Below are positions 32,409 to 40,996 of a stretch of DNA of 64,000 nucleotides, piece after piece. The stretch is from Sphingomonas immobilis (GTDB lineage: Bacteria; Pseudomonadota; Alphaproteobacteria; Sphingomonadales; Sphingomonadaceae). Made by a program: the position numbers and the translations under genes. The stretch spans positions 152,567-216,566 of the forward strand of contig NZ_JAUQSZ010000008.1 in assembly GCF_030580995.1 (NCBI RefSeq), written 5' to 3'. Below the pieces are notes generated by a model, which made no database searches, was not told the DNA's origin, and saw only the letters and a list, made by a program, of their open reading frames with translations. Every line of letters starts with the position of its first letter. Position 1 is the first letter of the stretch.

Positions 32409-33560
32409 ATGACGATTTTCTCGGGCTGGCCGCGGCGCCTCGCTATTTTCAATGCGGACAACAAGGGACCGTGGGGCGGTGGCTCCGGCGGTGAAGGCGG
32501 CGGCAGCGACAATGGGGGCAGCGGGGACGGCCCGCGCAATCCCTGGGCCCCGCAACCCGGCAATCGTTCCAAGGTGCCCGGCCCGAGCGCGCTCGACGAG
32601 TTCATCAAGCGCGCGCGCGGCGGTGGATCGGGCGGCGGCGGTGGCGGCGGTCGTCCGCGCATCCCCGGCACGCCGAGCCCGAACGTGCTGTGGGCGATCG
32701 GCGCGGCGCTGATCGTGGCAGCGTGGTTCGGCTTCACCAGCATCCACCCGATCGGCCCGCAGCAACGCGGCGTCGTGACGTTCCTCGGCCGGTATTCCGG
32801 CACGCTGGAGCCGGGTATCCGTCTCACCCTGCCAGCGCCTTTCAACGCCGTGCAGGTGCTCGACGTGCGCGAGATCAAGACCGACACCTTCCCGGAGAAT
32901 GGCGGCGAGAACCTGATGCTGACCGGTGATCAGAATCTGGTCGACGTCGATTATTCGGTGCGCTGGGACATCAGCAATCCGCAGGACTTCGCCTTCCAGA
33001 TCGCCGATCCGAAAGCGACGTTGCGCGCCACCGCCGAAAGCGCGATGCGCGCGGTGATGGCGACCGCCTCGCTCGACCAGGCGATCGGATCGGGCCGCGA
33101 CGCGATGGAGGTGAAGGTCCAGCAGAACATGCAGACGATCCTCAACAGCTATAACGCCGGCATCCGCATCCAGGGCGTCGCCATCCGCGGGGCGCAGCCG
33201 CCGGCGCAGGTCGTCGATTCGTTCAAGAAGGTCTCCGCCGCGCAGCAGGAGGCGGTCGGCAACGTCAACAAGGCGCGCGGCTATGCCCAGCAGATCCTCG
33301 CGCAGGCGCAGGGCCAGGCGACGGCGTTCGACGTGATCTACGCCCAGTACAAGCTCGCCCCCGAAGTGACGCGCAAGCGCATGTATTACGAGACGATGGA
33401 ACAGGTGATGGCCGGCAGCGACAAGACCATCATCGCCGCACCCGGCGTCAATTCCTACCTGCCGCTGCCCGGCGGAATGCGTCGCCTGCCCGAACCGCAG
33501 ACGCCCGCGCCGCAGGCCACCGCGCCGCAGAGCGCGCCGCAGACGGGAGCCGGCCAGTGA
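32409..33560 (+). CDS. hflK: FtsH protease modulator HflK
   Basis: 383 residues. A Gly/Ser-rich cytoplasmic N-terminus (GGGSGGEGGG) precedes one TM helix (LWAIGAALIVAAWFGF, about 97-113) and an SPFH/band-7 domain (IGPQQRGVVTFLGRYSGTLEPG). It ends in a Pro/Gln/Ala-rich tail. With HflC it forms a cage around FtsH at the inner membrane. The stop codon overlaps the HflC start (GTGA). Confidence 0.95.
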   Translation: MTIFSGWPRRLAIFNADNKGPWGGGSGGEGGGSDNGGSGDGPRNPWAPQPGNRSKVPGPSALDEFIKRARGGGSGGGGGGGRPRIPGTPSPNVLWAIGAALIVAAWFGFTSIHPIGPQQRGVVTFLGRYSGTLEPGIRLTLPAPFNAVQVLDVREIKTDTFPENGGENLMLTGDQNLVDVDYSVRWDISNPQDFAFQIADPKATLRATAESAMRAVMATASLDQAIGSGRDAMEVKVQQNMQTILNSYNAGIRIQGVAIRGAQPPAQVVDSFKKVSAAQQEAVGNVNKARGYAQQILAQAQGQATAFDVIYAQYKLAPEVTRKRMYYETMEQVMAGSDKTIIAAPGVNSYLPLPGGMRRLPEPQTPAPQATAPQSAPQTGAGQ

Positions 33561-34423
33561 ACGCCGCGACGCTCCGCAACCCGATCGCCATCGCCATCGC
33601 CGTGCTGCTGGCGCTGATCCTGCTCGCCAGCACCGTCGCGATCGTGCCCGAGACCAAGCAGGCGGTGATCCTGCGCTTCGAACAGCCGGTCGGCAGCGCG
33701 ATCAACCGCTGGAAGCCGAACGAGGTGTTCGGCCGCTCCGGCGCCGGCGTGACGTGGCGCATCCCGCTGATCGATCGCATCGTATGGGTCGACAAGCGCG
33801 TGCTCGACGTCGAGCTGGACAAGCAGCCGGTGCTGTCGACCGACCAGTTGCGGCTCGAGGTGGACGCCTATGCGCGCTTCCGCATCGTCGATCCGCTGAA
33901 GGCCGTCGTCTCGACCGGCAGCACGTCGGTGACGGAGCAGCGCGTGATCGACCAGCTCCAGCCGCTGTTCAGCTCCGCCTTGCGCAACGAGCTCGGCAAA
34001 CGTCCGTTTGCGGCGCTGCTCAGCCCGGAGCGCGGGCAGGTGATGGACAATATCCAGATTGGCCTGCAGCATCTCGCCTCGCAATACGGCGTGCAGATCG
34101 TCGACGTGCGCATCAAACATGCCGGCCTGCCCGACGGCACGCCGTTGCAGAGTGCGCTCGACCGGATGAAGACCGCGCGCGACCAGGAAGCGCTGACGAT
34201 CCGCGCCAAGGGCGAGCAGGCCGCACAGATCATCCGCGCCGAGGCCGACGCCAAGGCCGCACAGATCTATGCCGAGAGCTTCAACAAGGATCCCGATTTC
34301 TACGATTTCTACCGGGCGATGCAGTCCTATCGCTACACGTTCAGCGATCAGGTGAAGGGCCAGACCTCTCTGGTTCTGTCGCCCGACAATGCCTATCTGA
34401 AGGAATTCCAGGGACGGCGCTGA
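33557..34423 (+). CDS. hflC: FtsH protease modulator HflC
   Basis: 288 residues from a GTG that overlaps the hflK stop. One N-terminal TM helix (IAIAVLLALILLASTVAIV) is followed by an SPFH domain with VILRFEQPVGS, GVTWRIPLIDRIVWVDKRVLDVE and a coiled coil (IRAKGEQAAQIIRAEADAK). It pairs with HflK. The next gene, a DegP-type protease, suggests an envelope quality-control neighbourhood. Confidence 0.95.
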   Translation: MNAATLRNPIAIAIAVLLALILLASTVAIVPETKQAVILRFEQPVGSAINRWKPNEVFGRSGAGVTWRIPLIDRIVWVDKRVLDVELDKQPVLSTDQLRLEVDAYARFRIVDPLKAVVSTGSTSVTEQRVIDQLQPLFSSALRNELGKRPFAALLSPERGQVMDNIQIGLQHLASQYGVQIVDVRIKHAGLPDGTPLQSALDRMKTARDQEALTIRAKGEQAAQIIRAEADAKAAQIYAESFNKDPDFYDFYRAMQSYRYTFSDQVKGQTSLVLSPDNAYLKEFQGRR

Positions 34424-34536
34424 GTTGACGTTTGCAATTGCGACCTTTCAGGTCATTCATATTCAATTGCCGTTCAGCAACCGTCGGTAGAGTTTCAGCG
34501 TTGCCTTCCTTCGGCACACGAGAGGAAAAGACCCCA

Positions 34537-36075
34537 GTGCGATACGCCTACGCCATTACCGCAGCCATTCTGCTGAGCGGCACCGCCGCCGCCGTTGCCC
34601 TCGAACCGCCGATGCAGACCGCCCAGAACGAACCGGGCGTAATTGCCGCAGCCGCACCCAAGGCCGGCGCGCCGATGAGCTTCGCCGACATGGTCGCGCG
34701 TCTGCAGCCCGCCGTCGTCAACATCTCGACGACGCAGCACATCAAGGTGGAGCAGCAGCCCAATCCGTTCGCGGGCACGCCATTCGGCGATCTGTTCGGC
34801 CAGATGAACCGCGGCCAGGGCGGCAACAACGCCCCCACCACGCGCGAGGCGACCTCGCTTGGTTCGGGCTTCATCGTGTCGGCGGACGGCTATATCGTCA
34901 CCAACAACCATGTCGTCGCGCCGGGCGCGAAGGGCGCCACGGTCGATACGATCACCGTCACGCTGATCGACCGCAAGGAATATGTTGCCAAGCTCGTCGG
35001 CCGCGATCCCACGTCTGACCTCGCGCTGCTCAAGATCGAGGGCAAGAGCCTGCCGTTCGTGAAGTTCGGCGATTCGGACAAGGCGCGCGTCGGCGACTGG
35101 ATCGTCGCGATCGGCAACCCGTTCGGCATCGGCTCGACCGTGACCGCCGGCATCGTCTCGGCGCTGCACCGCGTGACCGGCGGCGGCGCATATGACCGCT
35201 TCATCCAGACCGACGCCGCGATCAACCAGGGCAATTCGGGCGGGCCGATGTTCGACCTGAACGGCAATGTGATCGGCATCAACTCGCAGATCTTCGCCGG
35301 CCAGTCGGGCGGCAATATCGGCATCGGCTTCGCCATCCCGGCGGAGGACGCCAAACCCGTCATCGACAAGCTGATGAAGGGCACAAAGATCGCGCGCGGC
35401 TATCTCGGCGTCGGCCCGCAGCCGATCGACGACGATCTCGCCGCATCGTTCGGCCTGCCCAAGAATCACGGCGAAATCCTGCGCTCGATCGAGCCGGGCG
35501 AGGCCGCCGCCAAGGCCGGGCTCAAGGTCGGCGACGTCGTCACTTCGGTCGGCGGCAAGGAAGTGTCGCCCGATCAATCGCTCAGCTACCTCGTCGCCAA
35601 CGTGACGCCGGGCACCAAGGTGGATCTCGGCGTGATCCGCCAGGGCAAGCCGATCACGGTCGCCGCGGTTATCGGCACGCGCCCGTCCGAGGACGTGCTC
35701 GCCGCCAAGGTGAGCGGCGACGGCGATGACGACGGCCTGCCGGACGAGGGCGACGCCCAGACCACCGGCAAGGCGTCCGCCAACGCGCTCGGCCTGACGG
35801 TGCAGACGCTGACCCCGCAGATCGCGCGCAGCCTCAATATCGATTCGTCGGTATCGGGCGTGGTGATCGCCACTACCGATCCCTCGACCGATGCTGGCCA
35901 GAAGCTGAAGCGTGGCGACGTCATCGTATCCGCGAACGGCGTCTCGACGACGACCCCGGCGGCACTGGCGGCGGTCGTGGCACAGGCGAAGGCGGCGGGC
36001 CGCGACCAGGTCGCGCTGTATCTGCAGCGCGGGCGCAACCCGGCGATCTTCGTCGGGATCAAGCTCAAGAAGTAA
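34537..36075 (+). CDS. DegP/DegQ-type periplasmic serine protease (Do family)
   Basis: 512 residues from a GTG with GAGAGGAAAAG upstream; this gives the signal peptide RYAYAITAAILLSGTAAAVA. The chymotrypsin-like domain shows His in NNHVV, Asp in SDLALLKI and Ser in GNSGGPMF, followed by two PDZ domains (about 300-385 and 420-510, with GYLGVGPQPI and VSGVVIATTDPST). It degrades or refolds damaged envelope proteins. A Gly/Asp-rich linker separates the PDZs. It follows hflKC but has its own 113-base leader. Confidence 0.94.
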   Translation: MRYAYAITAAILLSGTAAAVALEPPMQTAQNEPGVIAAAAPKAGAPMSFADMVARLQPAVVNISTTQHIKVEQQPNPFAGTPFGDLFGQMNRGQGGNNAPTTREATSLGSGFIVSADGYIVTNNHVVAPGAKGATVDTITVTLIDRKEYVAKLVGRDPTSDLALLKIEGKSLPFVKFGDSDKARVGDWIVAIGNPFGIGSTVTAGIVSALHRVTGGGAYDRFIQTDAAINQGNSGGPMFDLNGNVIGINSQIFAGQSGGNIGIGFAIPAEDAKPVIDKLMKGTKIARGYLGVGPQPIDDDLAASFGLPKNHGEILRSIEPGEAAAKAGLKVGDVVTSVGGKEVSPDQSLSYLVANVTPGTKVDLGVIRQGKPITVAAVIGTRPSEDVLAAKVSGDGDDDGLPDEGDAQTTGKASANALGLTVQTLTPQIARSLNIDSSVSGVVIATTDPSTDAGQKLKRGDVIVSANGVSTTTPAALAAVVAQAKAAGRDQVALYLQRGRNPAIFVGIKLKK

Positions 36076-36090
36076 CTTGGCTTGTCTTGG

Positions 36091-36236
36091 CCTCCTCCCG
36101 CCTTCGCGGGAGGTTGGAGGAGCGCCTTCTTCTTTTCGACGCGCGGGAAGAAGAAGACCCTCACCGGCTGCGACCAGGCCCGCATGAAGAGTGCGGACCA
36201 AGTCTCCGTTGCCTCTCCCGCGAAAGCGGGAGAGGG
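36091..36236. repeat. REPIN-like paired inverted repeat, family 2 (copy 2)
   Basis: The left arm CCTCCTCCCGCCTTCGCGGG(AGG) and right arm CCTCTCCCGCGAAAGCGGGA(GAGG) face each other, sharing arm sequence and the AGAAGACCCTC spacer piece with the copy at 25854-25973. Confidence 0.8.
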
Positions 36237-36302
36237 TAAACGGCCCCTTCCCCCTCGCCCGAATCCGCGCGATAGCTTTCCGCACCTAAGCGGGGAGCGA
36301 AC

Positions 36303-37961
36303 ATGGCGGACGGCAGCATCTTCATCGGCGCAGGAAGCGGCGGCACCGACCCCCAGCAGCTCGAACTCAAGCGCGCCAACCGCCACGGCCTGATCGCGGG
36401 CGCGACCGGCACCGGCAAGACCGTCACCATCCAGGGCATTATCGAGGGGTTTTCGGCGGCCGGCGTGCCGTGCTTCGTAGCGGACGTGAAGGGCGACCTC
36501 TCCGGCCTCGCGATGGCCGGATCGCCGCAGGCCAAGACGCACGAGATCTTCGCCGCGCGCGCCAAGGACATCGGCGACGACACATGGGCCTATGCCGACA
36601 ATCCGGTGCAATTCTGGGATCTCTACGGCGAACAGGGCCACCCCATCCGCACCACCGTGTCGGAGATGGGCCCGCTTCTCCTCTCGCGGCTGATGGACCT
36701 CAACGAGGTGCAGGAGGGCGTGATGACGATCGCCTTCCATGTCGCCGACAAGGAGGGTTTGCTGCTGCTCGACCTCGACGATCTCCAGTCGATGCTGAGC
36801 TATTGCGCCGAACAGGCCGACACGCTGACGACGACGTACGGCAACGTCTCCAAGCAATCGATCGGCACGATCCAGCGCTCGCTGCTGCAGCTCCGCTCGC
36901 AAGGCGGCGAGCATTTCTTCGGCGAGCCGGCGCTGACGCTCGGCGATTTCATCGGCCTGGACGATAAAGGCCGCGGCATCGTCAACATCCTCGCCGCCGA
37001 CAAACTGATGCAGAGCCCCAAGCTCTATTCGACCTTCCTGCTGTGGCTGCTGTCGGAACTGTTCGAATCGCTCCCCGAGGTTGGCGATCCCGACAAGCCC
37101 AAGCTGTGCTTCTTCTTCGATGAGGCGCATTTGCTGTTCAACGATATCCCCAAAGCATTGGAGGAGAAGATCGAGCAGGTCGTGCGCCTTATCCGCTCCA
37201 AGGGCGTCGGCATCTATTTCATCACGCAGAATCCGATCGACATTCCCGATACTGTCGCCGGCCAGCTCAACAACCGCGTCCAGCACAAGCTCAACGCCTT
37301 CACCCCGCGCGACCAGCAGGCCGTGAAGGCGGCCGCCACCACCTTCCGCGCCAACAAGGACGTCGATGTCGCCACCGTCATCACCGAACTGAAGGTCGGC
37401 GAGGCGTTGGTGTCGCTGCTGCAGCCGGACGGAGCGCCCTCGCCCGTCCAGCGCACGCTGATCAAGCCGCCCGCCTCGCGCGTGGGCCCGATCACGCCGC
37501 AGGAGCGCGCCGTGATGATCCAGACCGACGCGATCGGCGCGAAATACGACACTTTGGTCGATCGCGAATCATGCGAGGAAATCCTCGCCGCCAAGTCGCA
37601 GGAGGCGAGCGCCGCCGCTGCCGAGGCCGCCGCGAAGGACGCCGCCGACAAGGCCGCCGCCGCGCAGGCCAAGGACGATGCGCGCGCCGCCAAGGAGGCC
37701 GAGCGCGCCAGGATCGCCGCCGACCGCGCCGCCGCGCAGGCTGCCGCCGCCGAGGCGCGCGCGGCCGCGAACAGCCCGTGGAACAAGATCGCCACCTCCG
37801 CCGCGCGCACCGCCACCTCCACGATCACGCGGCAGGTCGCCAACGAGGTCGCCAAGCAGGTGTTCGGCACCGGATCACGGCGCGGTTCGAGCAGCGGCGG
37901 CGGCGGCCTTGTCGGCGGCATCTTGCGCGGGGTGCTGGGCGGGCTCTTCAAGGGGCGTTGA
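36303..37961 (+). CDS. HerA-like ATPase (DUF853 family)
   Basis: 552 residues. Walker A AGATGTGKTVTI near residue 35 and Walker B FFFDEAHLLF near 275 sit in a FtsK/HerA-like motor domain; RLIRSKGVGIYFITQNPIDIP and LNNRVQHKLNAFTPRDQQAV are typical of DUF853 (YjgR type). The C-terminal about 110 residues are an Ala/Lys/Glu coiled coil and a Gly-rich tail. It may be a hexameric DNA or protein translocase; no NurA nuclease partner is nearby, so its substrate is unknown. Confidence 0.92.
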   Translation: MADGSIFIGAGSGGTDPQQLELKRANRHGLIAGATGTGKTVTIQGIIEGFSAAGVPCFVADVKGDLSGLAMAGSPQAKTHEIFAARAKDIGDDTWAYADNPVQFWDLYGEQGHPIRTTVSEMGPLLLSRLMDLNEVQEGVMTIAFHVADKEGLLLLDLDDLQSMLSYCAEQADTLTTTYGNVSKQSIGTIQRSLLQLRSQGGEHFFGEPALTLGDFIGLDDKGRGIVNILAADKLMQSPKLYSTFLLWLLSELFESLPEVGDPDKPKLCFFFDEAHLLFNDIPKALEEKIEQVVRLIRSKGVGIYFITQNPIDIPDTVAGQLNNRVQHKLNAFTPRDQQAVKAAATTFRANKDVDVATVITELKVGEALVSLLQPDGAPSPVQRTLIKPPASRVGPITPQERAVMIQTDAIGAKYDTLVDRESCEEILAAKSQEASAAAAEAAAKDAADKAAAAQAKDDARAAKEAERARIAADRAAAQAAAAEARAAANSPWNKIATSAARTATSTITRQVANEVAKQVFGTGSRRGSSSGGGGLVGGILRGVLGGLFKGR

Positions 37962-37962
37962 G

Positions 37963-38460
37963 ATGCGCGCCGCTGCGACGCTGGCGATGATGGCTTTTGC
38001 TACAGGGGCTTGCACGCCTCGCGACAAAGACGGCTACCCTCCCTTTGCTCGTAAGGTGCTCGACCAGACGATACAGGATCCGAAAGAATTGCGTGGCGGT
38101 GGTTCTTTTGAGGTCACCCCGGCGACCGTATTCTGCACCTATCGGCCCGGGTTCGGGATGGATTTAGACACTTGGTTCGGGAAAGGCCTTCCAACCGGCA
38201 CATTCGGACCGCAGACGACTCCGAACTGTAGAGTCGGCAACAAGAATAATCCCGTTTTCGCCCGCAGCCAGACGATCGCAAATCGCAATGGCAAGGCTAT
38301 CAAGGTCGCGTTTACGATATGGCAGGGCGCCGCGGCGATAACCGGCGTTGCCGAACAATCAACGGGAGTATCGGGCGCGCAGTTACGCGAGTTACGCAGC
38401 AACGTTACCCTTCATTTTTCGCAGCATATAGATCCCAATTCGGGATCCCCGCCGCAATGA
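37963..38460 (+). CDS. Hypothetical lipoprotein of lower GC
   Basis: 165 residues, starting just after the stop of the ATPase gene. A signal peptide with the lipobox ATGAC (Cys about 17) is followed by DGYPPFARKVLDQTIQDPKEL and a globular domain with two more cysteines. I do not recognise the family. The DNA is visibly less GC-rich than its neighbours and uses rarer codons (TTA, CGT, AGA), a possible sign of acquisition. A small periplasmic lipoprotein is the most that can be said. Confidence 0.7.
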   Translation: MRAAATLAMMAFATGACTPRDKDGYPPFARKVLDQTIQDPKELRGGGSFEVTPATVFCTYRPGFGMDLDTWFGKGLPTGTFGPQTTPNCRVGNKNNPVFARSQTIANRNGKAIKVAFTIWQGAAAITGVAEQSTGVSGAQLRELRSNVTLHFSQHIDPNSGSPPQ

Positions 38461-38476
38461 TCTACAGGGATTATCT

Positions 38477-39139
38477 ATGACTCCCAGCCCCTTCCCCCAC
38501 GACATCTTCACCGAGCCGTCGGATGTCGACCCCGATACGCTCGCCAATCTCGGGCCGTTGGCGCGGCTCGCGGGGCGGTGGGAGGCGCACAAGGGCGTCG
38601 ATCTCAACCCCAAGGCCGATGGGCCCGAGCGGCGCGAGTTCATCGAGAAGGTGTCGTTCGATGCGATCGACCCGCAGGCCAACGGGCCGCAATTGCTCTA
38701 CGGCCTACGCTATCACATCCACATCACGACGCGGGAGGAGGACATCACCTTCCACGACCAGATCGGATACTGGCTGTGGGAGCCGAAGACCGGCATGATT
38801 CTGCAGACGCTGGCGATCCCGCGCGGTCAGGTCGCGCTGGCGAGCGGAACGGCCAAGCCTGGCGATGACACACTGAGCGTGAGCGCCACGCGCGGGGAGA
38901 CGCAATATGGCATCTGCTCGACGGCGTTCCTCGAATACGGTTTTCGCACCGACAGCTACCGGCTCGACGTCGCCTTCCACGGCGACGATGCCTGGACCTA
39001 CGACGCGCGCACGATGCTGATGATGCCCGGCCGCACCGAACCGTTCGAGCATCACGACACCAACACGCTCCACCGGACCGCTTCGGGCAAGCCCAATCCG
39101 TTGAAGGCGATCCTCGATAGGCGCGCGGCGAAGGCCTAG
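38477..39139 (+). CDS. Nitrobindin-like heme-binding beta-barrel protein
   Basis: 220 residues. The pattern LGPLARLAGRWEAHKGVD near the start, LLYGLRYHIHITTREEDITFHDQIGYWLWEP in the middle and THNTLHR-type HHDTNTLHRTA at the end matches the THAP4/nitrobindin-like FABP domain (DUF1794), which can bind heme via a His. An extra N-terminal segment and length above 200 are normal for the proteobacterial subgroup. Its 3' end overlaps the convergent regulator gene by four bases. Confidence 0.82.
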   Translation: MTPSPFPHDIFTEPSDVDPDTLANLGPLARLAGRWEAHKGVDLNPKADGPERREFIEKVSFDAIDPQANGPQLLYGLRYHIHITTREEDITFHDQIGYWLWEPKTGMILQTLAIPRGQVALASGTAKPGDDTLSVSATRGETQYGICSTAFLEYGFRTDSYRLDVAFHGDDAWTYDARTMLMMPGRTEPFEHHDTNTLHRTASGKPNPLKAILDRRAAKA

Positions 39140-39984
39140 GCGGCATCCTCCAGCGCGGGCGCGGTGACCATCTCCCGCACCCGCGCCGCCTCCTCCGCGG
39201 TCGAGGGGTTGTAGATCACCATGTAGAGATCGGGCCGGCCCTCGACCGCAAAGGACGAATATTCGAAGGTGATCGGCCCCAGCACGGGATGGCGGAGGTG
39301 CTTGTCGCCCTCGCCGCTCGCCTGCACGTCATTGGCCTGCCACAGCCGCGCGAAGTCGGGGCTCATGCGGCACAATTCCTCGACCAGGTCGCCGACCTGC
39401 GAGGCCGCGCCGGCGCGGGCGGCATCGGCGCGGAACGAGGCGACGACGTGTTGCGCGACGTTCTCCCAATTGCCCTGCAACCGCTGAACCTGCTGGTTGC
39501 CGAAGATCATGCGCAGGATGTTGCGTTCTCCTGGCGGCAGCCTTGCATAATCGGTCAGCACCATCGCCGCCGCGCGGTTCCACGCGACCACGTCCCATGT
39601 CGCCGTGCGCACGAGCGCCGGGCTGACTTCCAGCGCGTCGAGGATATGCTGCAATCGCGGCGTGATCGCGTCGGGGGCATGATATCGCACCTCCGGCGGA
39701 CGCCCGAGCGCCAGCAGATAGAGATGCTCGCGTTCCACGTCGGTGAGCAGCAGCGCCCGCGCGATACGATCGAGCACGTCGGCAGAAGGTGCGCCGCCGC
39801 GCCCCTGTTCCAGCCAGGTGTACCAGGTCGCGCTGATGTTGGCGCGCTGCGCGACCTCTTCGCGGCGCAAACCCGGCGTGCGCCGCCGCGTGCCGGAAAT
39901 ACCGAAATCTGCGGGATCGAGGCGCGCGCGGCGATCCTTGAGATACGTGCTGAACAATGCGGGGTCTGCAGCGGATTGCGGCAT
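39136..39984 (-). CDS. MmyB-type helix-turn-helix transcriptional regulator
   Basis: 282 residues. An XRE-type HTH (RRRTPGLRREEVAQRANISATWY, about 29-52, then TWLEQGRGGAPSADVLDRIARAL) is followed by an MmyB-like ligand-binding domain (NILRMIFGNQQ, VASFRADAARAG, HLRHPVLGPITFEYSSFAVEGRPDLYMVIY). The ligand may be a fatty acid or similar, by family analogy. It is divergent from an SDR gene with a 90-base shared region, so it probably controls that gene and itself. Confidence 0.92.
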   Translation of the reverse strand: MPQSAADPALFSTYLKDRRARLDPADFGISGTRRRTPGLRREEVAQRANISATWYTWLEQGRGGAPSADVLDRIARALLLTDVEREHLYLLALGRPPEVRYHAPDAITPRLQHILDALEVSPALVRTATWDVVAWNRAAAMVLTDYARLPPGERNILRMIFGNQQVQRLQGNWENVAQHVVASFRADAARAGAASQVGDLVEELCRMSPDFARLWQANDVQASGEGDKHLRHPVLGPITFEYSSFAVEGRPDLYMVIYNPSTAEEAARVREMVTAPALEDAA

Positions 39985-40001
39985 GCTATTAGCCTTTATA
40001 C

Positions 40002-40030
40002 CAGGATAAGATCACTACTTTAACAGGATA
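40002..40030. promoter_or_regulatory. Direct repeats in the MmyB-regulator/SDR divergent region
   Basis: CAGGATA occurs twice, 22 bases apart, in the 90-base region between the divergent genes, two helical turns apart. This is a plausible regulator binding site; no dyad symmetry is seen. Confidence 0.4.
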
Positions 40031-40074
40031 GCATCCGCCCCGATCTGTGTCTCTCCATCAAGAGGAACAGACAC

Positions 40075-40956
40075 ATGCGCGTTTTCGTCACCGGCGCGAC
40101 CGGTTTCATCGGCACCGCCGTCGTCAAGGAACTGATCGACGCGGGCCATCAGGTTCTCGGCCTCACCCGCTCCGAGCAAGGTGCCGTCGCACTCACCGCC
40201 GCGGGTGCGGAGCCGCACCGTGGTTCGCTGGAGGATCTCGATAGCCTCGCCAGTGGCGCAGCGGCATCGGACGGCGTGATCCACCTCGCTTTCAATCACG
40301 ATTTCACCAACTGGCAGGCGCATTCGGAGCATGACCGCACCGTCATCGCGACGCTGGGCGCGGCGTTGGCCGGTTCCGACCGGCTATTGATCGTCACCTC
40401 GGGCACGGCTGCCGCGATCACGCCAGGACGTCCGACGACCGAGCAGGACGCGCCCAACTCGCCGATCCCGCGCGTTGCGACCGAAGAGGCGGCAGACGCG
40501 GTGACGTCCAAGGGCGGCCGCGTCGTCGTGATGCGGCTGCCGCAGGTTCATGATCCGCTCAAGCAGGGCCTGATCACGCCGCTGATCGAGATCGCCCGCG
40601 CGAAAGGCGTGTCGGCCTATGTCGGCGACGGCGCCAATCGCTGGCCGGCGGGCCATGTCGATGACGTGGCGCGACTGTACCGGCTCGCGCTGGAGAAGAA
40701 TGTCGCAGGCGTCCGCTACAATGCGGTCGCCGAGGAGGGCGTGGCGTTGCGCGAGATCGCCGAAGTGATCGGGCGCGGCCTGAACATTCCGGTCGTCAGC
40801 AAGACGCCGGAGGAAGCAGCCGAGCATTTCGGGTGGCTAGGTGCGCTGGCCGGCGTCGACATTCCCGCGACAAGCGCACTGACGCGCGAGCAGCTCGGCT
40901 GGACCCCCATCGGCCCGACGATGATTGCGGACCTGAGCAAGCTGGCGTTCGTCTAG
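40075..40956 (+). CDS. NAD(P)-dependent SDR (extended epimerase/reductase type)
   Basis: 293 residues with the N-terminal Rossmann motif FVTGATGFIGTAVVKELIDAG (residues 4-24), then GVIHLAF and an atypical extended-SDR active site. The family YxxxK is not clear; VVMRLPQVHDP and VRYNAVAEEGVALREIAEVIG fit the 3-beta-HSD-like/NAD-binding subgroup. Substrate is unknown. It is controlled probably by the divergent MmyB-type regulator. GAGGAAC precedes the ATG. Confidence 0.9.
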   Translation: MRVFVTGATGFIGTAVVKELIDAGHQVLGLTRSEQGAVALTAAGAEPHRGSLEDLDSLASGAAASDGVIHLAFNHDFTNWQAHSEHDRTVIATLGAALAGSDRLLIVTSGTAAAITPGRPTTEQDAPNSPIPRVATEEAADAVTSKGGRVVVMRLPQVHDPLKQGLITPLIEIARAKGVSAYVGDGANRWPAGHVDDVARLYRLALEKNVAGVRYNAVAEEGVALREIAEVIGRGLNIPVVSKTPEEAAEHFGWLGALAGVDIPATSALTREQLGWTPIGPTMIADLSKLAFV

Positions 40957-40996
40957 AGCCAGCGCACGAGGGGCGATCGGCGCGGCCCGGCCGGGG

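Noticed and set aside
34495..36285. A ~600-codon frame antisense to the DegP-type gene
   Set aside because: Same reason: Arg/Asp/Ala-rich mirror translation over an unambiguous protease gene.
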